In this document: piece after piece, positions 1-8,591 of the stretch
Layout: each line of letters begins with the position of its first letter
How positions within the stretch are numbered: the stretch's first letter is position 1
Origin: Streptomyces indicus
GTDB lineage: Bacteria > Actinomycetota > Actinomycetes > Streptomycetales > Streptomycetaceae
Length of the DNA: 64,000 nucleotides
Assembly: GCF_900100315.1 (NCBI RefSeq)
Contig: NZ_FNFF01000013.1
Location: 62,001-126,000, forward strand
Reading direction: 5' to 3'
The notes under the pieces: model-generated
What the model saw: the letters and a program-made list of their open reading frames with translations, nothing else
Database searches by the model: none
Told to the model about the DNA's origin: nothing
Position numbers and translations under genes: made by a program

Positions 1-927
1 CCCTCCGACGCTCCCCTGGCGGCCGTCGGCACCCCCTCCGTCGCGGAGGCGGCGGCGCTGGCCGGGGGCGGACAACTCCTCGTGCCCAAGCGGAAGTCGA
101 CGCCCGAGGGGCGTGCCGCGATGGCCACCTGCGCGGTGGTCAGGACGGCGGCGCGCGGGCGGCTCGCGGTCGTCGGGCTCGGCCCCGGCGCGCGCGATCT
201 GCTCACCCCCCGCGCCAAGGACGAACTGCGCCGCGCCGCCGTCCTGGTGGGCCTCGACCAGTACGTGGACCAGATCCGCGACCTGCTCAGGCCCGGCACG
301 GTGGTCCTGGAGTCCGGGCTCGGCGCCGAGGAGGAGCGGGCCCGTACCGCCGTGGCCGAGGCGCGCAAGGGGCAGGCCGTCGCCCTGATCGGCTCCGGGG
401 ACGCGGGGGTGTACGCGATGGCCTCGCCCGCGCTCGCGGAGGCCGGGGACGACATCGACATCGTCGGGGTGCCGGGCGTCACCGCCGCCCTCGCGGCCGG
501 AGCCCTGCTCGGTGCTCCGCTCGGGCACGACCATGTGTCGATCAGCCTCTCCGATCTGCACACGCCGTGGGAGGTGATCGAGCGCCGGGTGCGGGCGGCG
601 GCCGAGGCGGATCTCGTCGTCACCTTCTACAACCCGCGCAGCCGGGGCCGCGACTGGCAGCTCCCGAAAGCCCTCGGGATCCTCGCCGAGCACCGCGCAC
701 CGCGCACACCGGTGGGCGTCGTGCGCAACGCCTCGCGTGCAGACGAGTCCGTACGCCTGTCGACGCTGGCCGCGCTCGACCCGGCGACCGTCGACATGAT
801 GACGGTGGTCACGGTCGGGAACACGGCCACGCGCGAGATAGCCGGCCGCATGGTCACCCCGCGCGGCTACCGCTGGCAGCAGGAGCCCACCGCGGCCCGT
901 ACCGAGGCGACGGAGGCCGGCCGATGA
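1..927 (+). CDS. cobJ: CbiG C-terminal domain fused to precorrin-3B C17-methyltransferase CobJ (5' partial)
   Basis: The frame is open from base 1, so the gene starts before the window. About the first 45 residues match the end of a CbiG (cobalt-precorrin-5A hydrolase) C-terminal domain, ending in the VPKRKSTPEGRAAMATCAVV segment. A tetrapyrrole methyltransferase follows, with the SAM-binding GLGPG loop and the later GSGDAGVY motif. CobJ contracts the corrin ring and methylates C17 of precorrin-3B in the cytoplasm. A CbiG-CobJ fusion is usual in Streptomyces. The stop TGA overlaps the ATG of the next gene (ATGA, 924-927), so the two are translationally coupled. Only the 3' part of the CbiG half is visible, so its activity cannot be judged. 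Confidence 0.93.
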   Translation, partial: PSDAPLAAVGTPSVAEAAALAGGGQLLVPKRKSTPEGRAAMATCAVVRTAARGRLAVVGLGPGARDLLTPRAKDELRRAAVLVGLDQYVDQIRDLLRPGTVVLESGLGAEEERARTAVAEARKGQAVALIGSGDAGVYAMASPALAEAGDDIDIVGVPGVTAALAAGALLGAPLGHDHVSISLSDLHTPWEVIERRVRAAAEADLVVTFYNPRSRGRDWQLPKALGILAEHRAPRTPVGVVRNASRADESVRLSTLAALDPATVDMMTVVTVGNTATREIAGRMVTPRGYRWQQEPTAARTEATEAGR

Positions 928-2537
928 GCACCCTGGATCCGCGCCTCGGTGACGGTACGGCGCAGGCGCACCCGCCCGCGTACGAACGGGTCGTGCACCC
1001 CATCGAGCAGGAGTCCTTCCGCAGACTGCGCGCGCGGCTCGACACCTCGCACTTCCCTCCGCTGACCCGGGCGGTCGTCGAGCGGGTCATCCACTCGGCC
1101 GCCGACCTCGACTACGCCACGGATCTCGTCACCGACGAGGCCGCGCTCGTGCCCGCGCACGCCGCGCTGCACGCGGGCGCGCCCGTGGTGGTGGACGTGG
1201 AGATGGTCGCGGCGGGCATCACGCGGCGGGACACGGTCTGCCGGCTCAAGGAGGCCAGGTCCGGGCCGGGCCTGACCCGCTCGGCGCACGCCGTCCGGCT
1301 CGCCTACGAGCAGGTCGGACCGGGCGCCTTGTGGGTGATCGGCTGTGCGCCCACCGCGCTCGAGGAGCTCCTGACGCTGGACGCCCGGCCCGCTCTGGTG
1401 ATCGGTCTGCCCGTCGGGTTCGTCGGGGCGACCGAGTCCAAGGCGGCGCTGCGCGAGAGCGGGCTGCCCGCCGTCAGCAACATCTCCGAGAAGGGCGGCT
1501 CCGCGGTGGCCGCCGCCGCGCTCAACGCCCTGCTCTACCACCCGCCGGGCCCTCAACCCCGAGGCCCCGGCACCCACCGCACCACACGCACACCCGCACC
1601 ACCCCCGTACGAAGGAGACCCAGTGAGTACCACCGCTCCCGCCCTGCTCGTCGCAGGGCACGGCACCCGCGACGATGCCGGAGCCGAGGCATTCCGGTCG
1701 TTCGTCGAGGAGTTGGGCCGCCGCCACCCCGAGCTGACCGTCGCCGGCGGCTTCATCGAGCTCTCGCCGCCGCCGCTCGGCGAGGCGGTGACGGGCCTGG
1801 TGGAGCAGGGTGTACGCCGGTTCGCCGCCGTCCCGCTGATGCTCGTGTCCGCCGGGCACGCCAAGGGCGACATACCCGCGGCGCTGGCCCGTGAGAAGGA
1901 ACGGCACCCCGGCATCTCGTACACCTACGGCCGCCCGCTGGGCCCGCACCCCGCGCTGCTCTCGGTCCTGGAGCGGCGGGTCGACGAGGTGCGCGGGGAC
2001 TGGGCGCGCGAGGAGGTCACCGTGCTGCTGGTCGGGCGCGGTTCGACCGACCCGGACGCGAACGCCGAGGTGCACAAGGCGGCGCGGCTGTTCTGGGAGG
2101 GGCGGGGTTACGCCGGGGTCGAGACGGCGTTCGTGTCGCTCGCGGCCCCCGATGTGCCGAGCGGTCTCGACCGGTGCGTGCGCCTCGGTGCGGGCAAGGT
2201 GGTCGTGCTGCCGTACTTCCTGTTCACCGGGATCCTGCCGGAGCGCGTGCGGCAGCAGGCCGCGGGCTGGGCGCAGGCGCATCCGGAGGCCGAGGTGCGG
2301 TGTGCCGAAGTGATCGGCCCCGAGGAGGAGTTGCTCGACCTGGTGATGGAGCGCTACCGGGAGGCCCTGAAGGGCGACCTGCGGATGAACTGCGACTCCT
2401 GCGTGTACCGGGTGGCCCTGCCGGGCTTCGAGGACAAGGTGGGCATGCCGCAGCAGCCGCACTTCCACCCCGACGACGACGGCCACCACCATCACCACGG
2501 CGCCGGACACCACCATGGCCATGCGCACGCGCACTGA
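924..2537 (+). CDS. cobH: Precorrin-8X methylmutase CobH in one open frame with sirohydrochlorin chelatase-like CbiX
   Basis: The frame encodes 537 residues. Residues 1 to about 212 are CobH/CbiC, which moves a methyl group from C11 to C12 of precorrin-8X; the family histidine is His57 in the RVIHSAADLDY segment. There is no stop after the methylmutase. The frame runs through a Pro/Thr/Arg-rich stretch into a CbiX-type chelatase with two halves (LLVAGHGTRDD and VLLVGRGSTDPDAN motifs), a conserved MNCDSCVYR segment and a C-terminal His-rich tail of 20-odd residues, probably metal-binding. A good ribosome site (AAGGAG, 1612-1617) and an in-frame GTG at 1623 suggest that CbiX can also be made separately. 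CbiX inserts cobalt or a related metal into sirohydrochlorin. The start overlaps cobJ by 4 bases. Confidence 0.88.
   Translation: MSTLDPRLGDGTAQAHPPAYERVVHPIEQESFRRLRARLDTSHFPPLTRAVVERVIHSAADLDYATDLVTDEAALVPAHAALHAGAPVVVDVEMVAAGITRRDTVCRLKEARSGPGLTRSAHAVRLAYEQVGPGALWVIGCAPTALEELLTLDARPALVIGLPVGFVGATESKAALRESGLPAVSNISEKGGSAVAAAALNALLYHPPGPQPRGPGTHRTTRTPAPPPYEGDPVSTTAPALLVAGHGTRDDAGAEAFRSFVEELGRRHPELTVAGGFIELSPPPLGEAVTGLVEQGVRRFAAVPLMLVSAGHAKGDIPAALAREKERHPGISYTYGRPLGPHPALLSVLERRVDEVRGDWAREEVTVLLVGRGSTDPDANAEVHKAARLFWEGRGYAGVETAFVSLAAPDVPSGLDRCVRLGAGKVVVLPYFLFTGILPERVRQQAAGWAQAHPEAEVRCAEVIGPEEELLDLVMERYREALKGDLRMNCDSCVYRVALPGFEDKVGMPQQPHFHPDDDGHHHHHGAGHHHGHAHAH
1611..1625 (+). promoter_or_regulatory. 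Internal ribosome-binding site and GTG start for a separate CbiX product
   Basis: AAGGAG at 1612-1617 lies five bases before a GTG at 1623, in frame with the upstream CobH sequence. The GTG is followed by a typical CbiX N-terminus (STTAPALLVAGHGTRDD). The site suggests that cbiX was, or still is, translated independently, giving a 304-residue chelatase as well as the fused chain. Confidence 0.65.
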
Positions 2538-3744
2538 CCGGACCGCGGCGGACACTGCACCCGAGTCCACACCGCATGTGGGGGCGGACAGCGTGCCCGC
2601 GGCCACGTCGAACGTGGGGAAGGGCATCGCACCCGAGTCCACGCCGCACGTGGGGATGGACACCGCGCCCGCGCCCGTGGGCACGGGATCCGCCGCCGGT
2701 CCGGGCGGCCACGACCCGTACGACCTGCGGCACCACGGTGACGCCGAGGTGCGCGACGGCGCGCTCGTCGATCTGGCCGTCAACGTCCGTGCGGACACGC
2801 CCCCGCAGTGGCTGCGGGACGAGATCGCGGGTGCGCTCGGCGGCCTCGCCGCCTACCCGGACGGACGCGCCGCCCGCGCGGCGGTGGCGGCCCGGCACGG
2901 GGTGGCGCCGGAGCGTGTGCTGCTCACCGCGGGGGCGGCGGAGGCGTTCGTGCTGCTGGCGCGGGCCCTCGACGTACGGCATCCGGTCGTCGTGCACCCG
3001 CAGTTCACGGAGCCGGAGGCGGCGCTGCGGGACGCGGGCCACGAGGTGGGGCGGGTGCTGCTCTCGGCCGATGACGGCTTCCGTCTCGGCCCCTCCGCCG
3101 TTCCGGAGGAGGCCGATCTCGTCGTCCTCGGCAATCCGACCAACCCGACGTCGGTGCTGCACCCGGCCCGCGCCGTGGCCGAACTGGCCCGGCCCGGGCG
3201 GGTGTTGGTGGTGGACGAGGCGTTCATGGACGCGGTGCCCGGGGAGCGGGAGTCCCTCGCGGGACGCACGGACATACCCGGGCTCGTGGTGCTGCGCAGC
3301 CTCACCAAGACGTGGGGGCTCGCGGGGCTGCGGATCGGGTACGTGCTGGCCGGCCCGGAGGTGATCGCCCGGCTCGAGCGGGCCCAGCCGCTGTGGCCGG
3401 TGTCGACGCCCGCGCTGGCCGCGGCGTCGGCGTGCATGCGGCCCGAGGCGCTCGCGGAGGCCGGCCTCGCGGCCCGGGTGTACGCGGAGGACCGGGCGTA
3501 TCTCCTCGCCGGGCTGCGGAAGTTCAGGGAGGTCTCGGTGTCCGGTGAGCCCGCCGGTCCGTTCGTCCTGCTGCGCGTGGAGCGAGCCGCACAGGTACGC
3601 GCGCTGCTCCGCGAGGCCGGGTTCGCGGTGCGCCGCGGGGACACCTTCCCGGGGCTCGGCCCGCAGTGGCTGCGGGTGGCGGTGCGGGACCGCCGGACCA
3701 CGGACCGGTTCCTCACGGCACTCGGCGAAGTGGGGGTGCGCTGA
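2515..3744 (+). CDS. cobC: Rv2231c-type PLP-dependent protein CobC (threonine-phosphate decarboxylase-like)
   Basis: The product has 409 residues and is a fold-type I aminotransferase homologue. The PLP lysine lies in SLTKTWGLAGLRIGY, and the YPDGRAARAAVAARHG and NPTNPTSVLHPA segments are typical of HisC/CobD relatives. In cobalamin synthesis this family supplies aminopropanol phosphate for the lower-ligand linker, but the exact reaction of the actinobacterial branch is less certain. The ATG at 2515 overlaps the end of cbiX by 23 bases; ATG 2521 is an alternative. The first 60 or so residues are unusual: three imperfect 12-residue repeats (ESTPHVGADSVP type) encoded by 36-base DNA repeats at 2563-2670, with no counterpart in the catalytic fold. 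Confidence 0.82.
   Translation: MAMRTRTDRTAADTAPESTPHVGADSVPAATSNVGKGIAPESTPHVGMDTAPAPVGTGSAAGPGGHDPYDLRHHGDAEVRDGALVDLAVNVRADTPPQWLRDEIAGALGGLAAYPDGRAARAAVAARHGVAPERVLLTAGAAEAFVLLARALDVRHPVVVHPQFTEPEAALRDAGHEVGRVLLSADDGFRLGPSAVPEEADLVVLGNPTNPTSVLHPARAVAELARPGRVLVVDEAFMDAVPGERESLAGRTDIPGLVVLRSLTKTWGLAGLRIGYVLAGPEVIARLERAQPLWPVSTPALAAASACMRPEALAEAGLAARVYAEDRAYLLAGLRKFREVSVSGEPAGPFVLLRVERAAQVRALLREAGFAVRRGDTFPGLGPQWLRVAVRDRRTTDRFLTALGEVGVR
2563..2670 (+). repeat. Three 36-base imperfect tandem repeats inside cobC
   Basis: Units at 2563-2598, 2599-2634 and 2635-2670 encode ESTPHVGADSVP, AATSNVGKGIAP and ESTPHVGMDTAP. Units one and three are nearly identical and unit two has diverged. They form a low-complexity N-terminal extension ahead of the PLP domain. 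Confidence 0.8.
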
Positions 3745-3825
3745 GGTGCGGGCGCGAGCTGACGCATGGGTGCTGAGCTGAAGGCGCGCTGACGGGCCGC
3801 CCCTTCTCGGCCCACCCACGGATCA

Positions 3826-3890
3826 GGCCGGTGAACCCGCCCGGTGCGGCCGCCCCGCAGGGAAGCGGCCGCCGGAAGGGTTCACCGGCC
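3826..3890. terminator. Nested inverted repeat between convergent genes, likely bidirectional terminator
   Basis: A perfect 13-base inverted repeat (GGCCGGTGAACCC at 3826-3838, complement at 3878-3890) encloses a second palindromic pair, GCGGCCGC at 3846-3853 and 3865-3872. It lies in the 283-base gap between cobC (plus) and the LAETG gene (minus), as expected for termination in both directions. There is no clear U-tract, which is common in high-GC actinomycetes. Confidence 0.6.
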
Positions 3891-4027
3891 TGTGCGGCGA
3901 GGGAAGGGGGCACAGGGAGTTCCGCCCTTGCCCTCGCCGAAGCCCCGTACAGCCCAAGGGAGTTCACTGCAGGGGACGTCGTCCGCGCGGAGCTCCGCAC
4001 GGGGCGGCCGGCGTGCGGCCGGCCGGT

Positions 4028-4969
4028 TCAGCCGCGGCTGCGCGAGCGGGCCAGGACCAGGGCGCCGCCGCCCAGGCCGAGCAGGAGCACCGCGCCACCC
4101 GCGATGAACGGCGTGGTGGAACTGCCGCCGGTCTCCGCCAGGTTCTGCTGCTCCGGCTCACCGGCGGACTGCGCCTGCACCTCGTTGGCCGCGGGCTTGT
4201 CGGCGGGCTGCTCGGCGGCCGGCTTGTCCTCGGCGGGCTTCGGCGCACCGGCCGGCGCGGTGCAGGAGGCCTCGGCCAGCGCGACCACACCGTCGACCTC
4301 GGCCACGTTGAGCTCCAACGGGTTGACCGAGACCTTGAGTTCGAGTGCGGCCGCCGCGGCCGTCTTCGACGTGGTGTGCGTCTTCGAGAGCGTGAGGCTG
4401 ACCTCGCCGACGCCCGGCACGTCGACCTTCGTGACGCCGCCCGCGGTGAGCGTGACCTTCTTGCCGAGCACGGTCACGGCGCCGAGCACGTTGGACTCGG
4501 CGACCGGCTGCTTGCCCGCCTCGCAGACCGCCTTGGAGGTGACCTGCTCCACCTCGATGAGGGAGAGCAGCGGCAGGCCCGGCACGTGGATCTTCGCGTG
4601 TGCGAGATTGCTGCGCGCCTCGGCCTTGTGCTGGTCCGTGGTGGCCTTCGCGGTGGCGACGTCGGCTTGCAGGATGCTGATCGGCTTGCCCTGCTCGACA
4701 CCGTCGAGCCGTACCGAAAGCGCGGTCTTCTCGGCCGACTTGGGGGCCTGGACCTCGTTGAGCGTGGCCTTCAGCGGGACGTGGACGGTCTTGTTGAGCA
4801 GTCCGACGTCGAGCTGGGTGCGCAGCACGGCAGCGCTCGCCTTGCCCTCGTCACCCGTGGCGTGGGCGGGCACGGCGCCGGCGAGGACCGCGGGACCTGC
4901 GGCCAGGAGCGTCGCAGCGGCCGTCGCAGCGATTCTGCGTGCGGGCATGCGGACGGTGTTGCTGTTCAA
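4028..4969 (-). CDS. SCO1860-family LAETG-anchored cell-wall protein
   Basis: The product has 313 residues. An N-terminal signal peptide with a basic start and an Ala-rich core ends near GAVPAHA. A secreted domain of about 200 residues follows, then an Ala/Pro/Glu linker, the sortase motif LAETG (277-281), a hydrophobic segment and a basic tail (ARSRSRG). Class E sortases of Streptomyces recognise LAxTG, so the protein should be covalently linked to peptidoglycan. The molecular role of the family is unknown to me. The longest frame begins with TTG at 4969 behind a GGGGGT sequence; ATG 4948 would also leave a functional signal peptide. The gene converges with the cobalamin operon and ends beyond the 3826-3890 hairpin. 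Confidence 0.85.
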   Translation of the reverse strand: MNSNTVRMPARRIAATAAATLLAAGPAVLAGAVPAHATGDEGKASAAVLRTQLDVGLLNKTVHVPLKATLNEVQAPKSAEKTALSVRLDGVEQGKPISILQADVATAKATTDQHKAEARSNLAHAKIHVPGLPLLSLIEVEQVTSKAVCEAGKQPVAESNVLGAVTVLGKKVTLTAGGVTKVDVPGVGEVSLTLSKTHTTSKTAAAAALELKVSVNPLELNVAEVDGVVALAEASCTAPAGAPKPAEDKPAAEQPADKPAANEVQAQSAGEPEQQNLAETGGSSTTPFIAGGAVLLLGLGGGALVLARSRSRG

Positions 4970-5383
4970 GGTGGTGTACCCCCACAGGGAAATGTGCAGC
5001 AGACATGGAGCCGCCGACGCACGCGGGAACTTCGGGACATGCGCCGCGCCGACGACCTCGACGCCCAGAGTCTTTACGCACGGAGAGTGAACTGACAGCT
5101 GCGCGGCGTGAGTTCACCCGTACGTGGGGTTTCCGGCTCTTTATTCGATTTCGGACGCATATACAGACGCGCCCGTCACCCGTGTCACCTACGCGACCCG
5201 AACACGAGCGAATGCGCCGGTTGACGCCCCGGCGCACGCCGAAAGAGAAGAAACGAGCAGGCCGAGTTCTTGGTTACGGTGCGTCAACTTGAGGCACGGT
5301 CGGCGACATGAGCGCGACAAGCGACGGCGACTGGTCCGGCACGGCGCGTACGGAGTGATGGGAGGTCGCGCCCGATCCGCGGC
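4970..5383. other. Intergenic region upstream of the LAETG gene, with an inverted repeat
   Basis: This 414-base gap has no convincing gene. It is less GC-rich than its surroundings between about 5070 and 5290 and should hold the LAETG promoter. A 7-base inverted repeat, GTGAACT (5087-5093) and AGTTCAC (5111-5117), could be an operator. I see no clear -35/-10 pair. Confidence 0.4.
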
Positions 5384-6478
5384 TCAGACCACCACATTCC
5401 CATCGACCACCACACGCCGCGGCCCCGCCAACACCCGTACGTCCGCGCGCGGGTCGGACTCGTACACCACGAGGTCCGCGGGTGCGCCCTCCTCCAGGCC
5501 CGGCCTGCCGAGCCACTCCCGCGCGCCCCACGTTGCCGCCGACAGCGCGGCCACCGCCGGGATGCCCGCGGTCACGAACTCCTCGACCTCCGCGCCCGCC
5601 AGGCCGTGGGCGAGGGCTCCGCCCGCGTCGGTGCCGACGAAGACCGGGACGCCGGCGTCGTAGGCGGCGCGCACGGTGTCGTAGCGCCGCTCGTACAGGC
5701 GCCTCATGTGGTCGGCCCAGATGGGGAACTTGGCGTCGCCCTGCTCGGCGAGCTTCGGGAAGGTCGCGATGTTCACGAGCGTGGGGACGATCGCCACCCC
5801 GCGGGCGGCGAAGAGCGGGATCGTCTCCTCGGTGAGGCCCGTGGCGTGCTCGATGCAGTCGATGCCCGCCTCCACCAGGTCCACCAGGGAGTCCTCGGCG
5901 AAGCAGTGGGCCGTGACGCGGGCGCCGAGCCGGTGCGCCTCGGCGATGGCCGCCGTGACGGCCTCGCGCGGCCAGCAGGCGCCCAGGTCTCCGGAGGAGC
6001 GGTCGAGCCAGTCGCCGACGAGCTTGACCCAGCCGTCGCCGCGCCGCGCCTCCTGCGCGACGTACTCCACCAGCTGCTCGGGCTCGATCTCGTGCGCGAA
6101 GTTGCGGATGTAGCGGCGGGTGCGGGCGATGTGCCGGCCGGCCCGGATGATCTTCGGCAGGTCCGCGCGGTCGTCGATCCAGCGGGTGTCGGAGGGTGAG
6201 CCCGCGTCGCGGATGAGCAGGGTGCCGGCATCGCGGTCGGTCAGCGCCTGCTTCTCGGCGACCTCGTCGGGCACGGGCCCGTGGGTGTCGAGCCCGACGT
6301 GGCAGTGCGCGTCGACCAGGCCGGGCAGCACCCAGCCCTCGACGGTCCGCACGTCGCGGGCCCCGGCAGGACGCGTGAACGAGATCCGTCCGCCGACCAC
6401 CCACAGCTCGTCCCGTACGTCCTCGGGCCCGACGAGCACCCGCCCCTTCACCCGCAGCACCGCGCCGTGATCGCTCAT
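5384..6478 (-). CDS. Metal-dependent amidohydrolase family protein
   Basis: The product has 364 residues and an amidohydrolase-superfamily TIM barrel. The metal-binding HCH appears in GLVDAHCHVGLD, downstream histidines in TAHCFAED and CIEHATG, and the late Asp in VFVGTDAGGALAHG. The C-terminus returns to a small beta domain (DLVVYESDPRADVRVLAGP). The substrate cannot be told; imidazolonepropionase-like and prolidase-like members look like this. The ATG at 6478 is preceded by TAGGCT seven bases upstream and lacks a ribosome site, so the mRNA may be leaderless. A longer frame extends upstream but runs over the divergent aminotransferase and is not supported. Confidence 0.85.
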   Translation of the reverse strand: MSDHGAVLRVKGRVLVGPEDVRDELWVVGGRISFTRPAGARDVRTVEGWVLPGLVDAHCHVGLDTHGPVPDEVAEKQALTDRDAGTLLIRDAGSPSDTRWIDDRADLPKIIRAGRHIARTRRYIRNFAHEIEPEQLVEYVAQEARRGDGWVKLVGDWLDRSSGDLGACWPREAVTAAIAEAHRLGARVTAHCFAEDSLVDLVEAGIDCIEHATGLTEETIPLFAARGVAIVPTLVNIATFPKLAEQGDAKFPIWADHMRRLYERRYDTVRAAYDAGVPVFVGTDAGGALAHGLAGAEVEEFVTAGIPAVAALSAATWGAREWLGRPGLEEGAPADLVVYESDPRADVRVLAGPRRVVVDGNVVV

Positions 6479-6485
6479 GGACCGC

Positions 6486-6491
6486 AGCCTA
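6486..6491 (-). promoter_or_regulatory. Probable -10 box (TAGGCT) of a leaderless amidohydrolase transcript
   Basis: On the minus strand TAGGCT ends seven bases before the ATG at 6478. With no Shine-Dalgarno sequence in between, transcription would start at or next to the start codon. Confidence 0.45.
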
Positions 6492-6710
6492 GAGCCCGCG
6501 CCACCGCCGGGTGCAGGGTGCCTGCCCGGCTCGGTGCGGAGTGCCGGCCCGGCCGTGCGCCGGGCGCCCGCCCCGCCCTGTGCGCGCCGCCTGGGCACGC
6601 CCGCCGGAAGGGCGCTCGGTACGCTCGAAGGCGTATGCCGTATGCAGGCACCCGCCCGACAGGCCCCGCGCCGCACCCACGGGTGCCGCCGCCGACGAAG
6701 AGAGCGACCC

Positions 6711-7760
6711 GTGACACACCCCTTCCTCGACCTGGCCCCGATGGGCGCCGCCGAGTTCGCCGCGATCGAGGACAAAGTGGCGCGGCTGCTTCGCACCGAA
6801 CAGGACGTGGTGATCACGCAGGGCGAGGCGCTGCTGCCGCTTGAGGGCTGCATCCGCTCGGCCGCGCAGCCCGGCACCGTGGCCCTGAACGTGATCACCG
6901 GCCCGTACGGGCAGACCTTCGGCAACTGGCTGCGCGACTGCGGCGCGGAGGTCGTCGACCTCGCGGTGCCGTTCCACACCGCCGTGACGGCCGAGCAGAT
7001 CCGCGCGGCGCTCACCGAGCGCCCGGACATCGACTTCGTCTCGCTCGTGCACGCCGAGGCCGCGACCGGCAACACCAACCCGGTCGCCGAGATCGGCGAG
7101 GCCGTACGCGAGCACGGCGCGCTGTTCTACCTGGACGCCGTCGCCTCGGTGGGCGCGGAGCCGCTGCTGCCCGACGCGTGGGGCGTGGACCTGTGCGTGA
7201 TCGGTGCGCAGAAGGCCATGGGCGGTCCCGCCGGCGTCTCGGCGGTGTCCGTGAGCGAGCGGGCGTGGAAGCGGTTCGCGGACAACCCGCGTGCCCCGCG
7301 CCGCTCGTACCTGTCGCTGCTCGACTGGAAGGAGCGCTGGGTGGACGGCGGCCGCAAGGCGCTCCTGCACGCTCCCGCACAGCTGGAGATGCTGGCGCTC
7401 GGCGCGTGCGTGGACCGGATCGAGGAGGAGGGCCTGGACGCACTGATGGCCCGGCACGCCGAGGCCGCGCGCGCCGCGCGTGCGGGTGCGGCGGCCGCGG
7501 GTCTCGCCCCGTACGTGCACGACGCGCGGGACGCCGCCCCGGTGGCCACCACGCTGCGCACCCCGGACGGGGTCGACGCCTCCGCCGTGGTCGCGGCGGC
7601 GCTCGCCGCCGATCCGGCGCTGCCGGTCGCGGCGGGCGGCGGTGCGCTCGCGCACGAGATGATCCGCGTCAACCACTACGGTCCCGACGCACGCGTCGAG
7701 GTCGTGGAGCGCTGCCTCGCGGCGCTCGGTGCGGCGGTGCGCAAAGTGCGTTCGGCGTGA
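6711..7760 (+). CDS. Class V PLP-dependent aminotransferase (alanine-glyoxylate/serine-pyruvate type)
   Basis: The product has 349 residues. It has the class V features VHAEAATGNTNPV, the PLP-contacting Asp in LDAVASVGAEPL, and the Schiff-base lysine in IGAQKAMGGPAGVS. The family transfers amino groups from small amino acids to glyoxylate or pyruvate; the real substrate here is unknown. The GTG at 6711 (VTHPFLDLAP) is chosen because the sequence upstream is low-complexity and reads across the divergent promoter. An AGAGAG stretch eight or so bases upstream may serve as ribosome site. The gene is divergent to the amidohydrolase and ends before the hairpin at 7815, so it is probably a single transcription unit. 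Confidence 0.85.
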   Translation: MTHPFLDLAPMGAAEFAAIEDKVARLLRTEQDVVITQGEALLPLEGCIRSAAQPGTVALNVITGPYGQTFGNWLRDCGAEVVDLAVPFHTAVTAEQIRAALTERPDIDFVSLVHAEAATGNTNPVAEIGEAVREHGALFYLDAVASVGAEPLLPDAWGVDLCVIGAQKAMGGPAGVSAVSVSERAWKRFADNPRAPRRSYLSLLDWKERWVDGGRKALLHAPAQLEMLALGACVDRIEEEGLDALMARHAEAARAARAGAAAAGLAPYVHDARDAAPVATTLRTPDGVDASAVVAAALAADPALPVAAGGGALAHEMIRVNHYGPDARVEVVERCLAALGAAVRKVRSA

Positions 7761-7814
7761 AATGCCAGAGCTGCGAAATCACTGACAATCCCTAATTGAA
7801 TTAAGAATTCGTGA

Positions 7815-7849
7815 AAACGGGAAGCGTGCCGGCGTGCAGCTTCCCGTTT
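7815..7849 (+). terminator. Rho-independent-like terminator after the aminotransferase gene
   Basis: A perfect 11-base stem (AAACGGGAAGC, 7815-7825, with its complement at 7839-7849) and a 13-base loop end in TTT. It separates the aminotransferase gene from the ectoine operon. Confidence 0.75.
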
Positions 7850-8063
7850 CGCTTCTGCCCGCTTTCCTGAAGACTAAACGCGGAGATTTTGTAGACGTCT
7901 CAACCTTGTGACCGACACCACAGGGTGGTCGATTTGCCCGGTAATTACCACTCAAATCATCCCAATCCGCCTCGCCTCGCCCGCGCGAATAACAGATCAG
8001 AGCCTTCTGCGTAACCCCTGAGCCCCATGCGATTTCGATTTCCTCTCGGTAAATTCAATCCGC
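7850..8063 (+). promoter_or_regulatory. Promoter and control region of the ectABCD operon
   Basis: This AT-richer stretch precedes ectA. It holds a perfect 10-base palindrome, GGTAATTACC (7940-7949), and GTAAC at 8011-8015. Both resemble half-sites of the nitrogen regulator GlnR, which is known to repress ectABCD in S. coelicolor, but the match is partial. TAAATT at 8050-8055 lies eight bases before the ATG and there is no ribosome site, so ectA may be leaderless. I see no good -35 box. Confidence 0.5.
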
Positions 8064-8591
8064 ATGACCACAGCACAGGAATTCCGGCTCGACAGCCCTG
8101 GAGTGAAGGACGGGGCAGCACTGTGGCGTATCGCCCGTGACTCGAAGACGCTCGATCTGAACTCGTCGTACAGCTATCTGCTCTGGTGCCGTGACTTCTC
8201 CGGCACGTCGGTGGTGGCGCGGGACGAGCAGGGGGAACCGGTCGGCTTCATCACCGCGTACGTACGGCCCGAGCGACCGCACACGCTCCTCGTGTGGCAG
8301 GTGGCCGTCGATGCGGCCCACCGCGGTCGCGGGCTCGCGGCCACGCTGCTCGACGGGCTCGCCCGCCGGGTCGTCGGCACCCACGCGGTGACCTCACTCG
8401 AAACCACGATCACGCCCGGGAACACCGCCTCCGAGCGGCTGTTCACCTCCTTCGCGAAGCGCCACGGCGCCCACGTGGAGCGTGAAGTGCTCTTCAGCGC
8501 CGAGGAGTTCCCCGACGGCAGCGCCCATGACCCCGAAGTGCTCTACCGAATCAGCCCCCTGACGACGCTGACGACCAAGGAGTCCCTGTGA
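8064..8591 (+). CDS. ectA: L-2,4-diaminobutyrate N-gamma-acetyltransferase EctA
   Basis: The product has 175 residues, normal for EctA. It is a GNAT fold with the acetyl-CoA loop in VAVDAAHRGRGLAATLLDGL and the conserved TTITPGNTASERLF segment. It acetylates diaminobutyrate with acetyl-CoA, the second step of ectoine synthesis, in the cytosol. It is the first gene of ectABCD and overlaps ectB by four bases (GTGA). The ATG at 8064 has no Shine-Dalgarno sequence but is preceded by TAAATT, suggesting leaderless translation. Ectoine is an osmo- and heat-protectant in Streptomyces. Confidence 0.96.
   Translation: MTTAQEFRLDSPGVKDGAALWRIARDSKTLDLNSSYSYLLWCRDFSGTSVVARDEQGEPVGFITAYVRPERPHTLLVWQVAVDAAHRGRGLAATLLDGLARRVVGTHAVTSLETTITPGNTASERLFTSFAKRHGAHVEREVLFSAEEFPDGSAHDPEVLYRISPLTTLTTKESL

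Noticed and set aside
1..3744. Cobalamin riboswitch for the cobalamin genes
   Set aside because: The genes are coupled by overlaps and no non-coding leader is in the window. If present, it lies upstream of base 1.
6479..7078. Long upstream extension of the amidohydrolase frame on the minus strand
   Set aside because: It runs antisense over the class V aminotransferase, has no family similarity, and the ATG at 6478 has a good -10 box in front.
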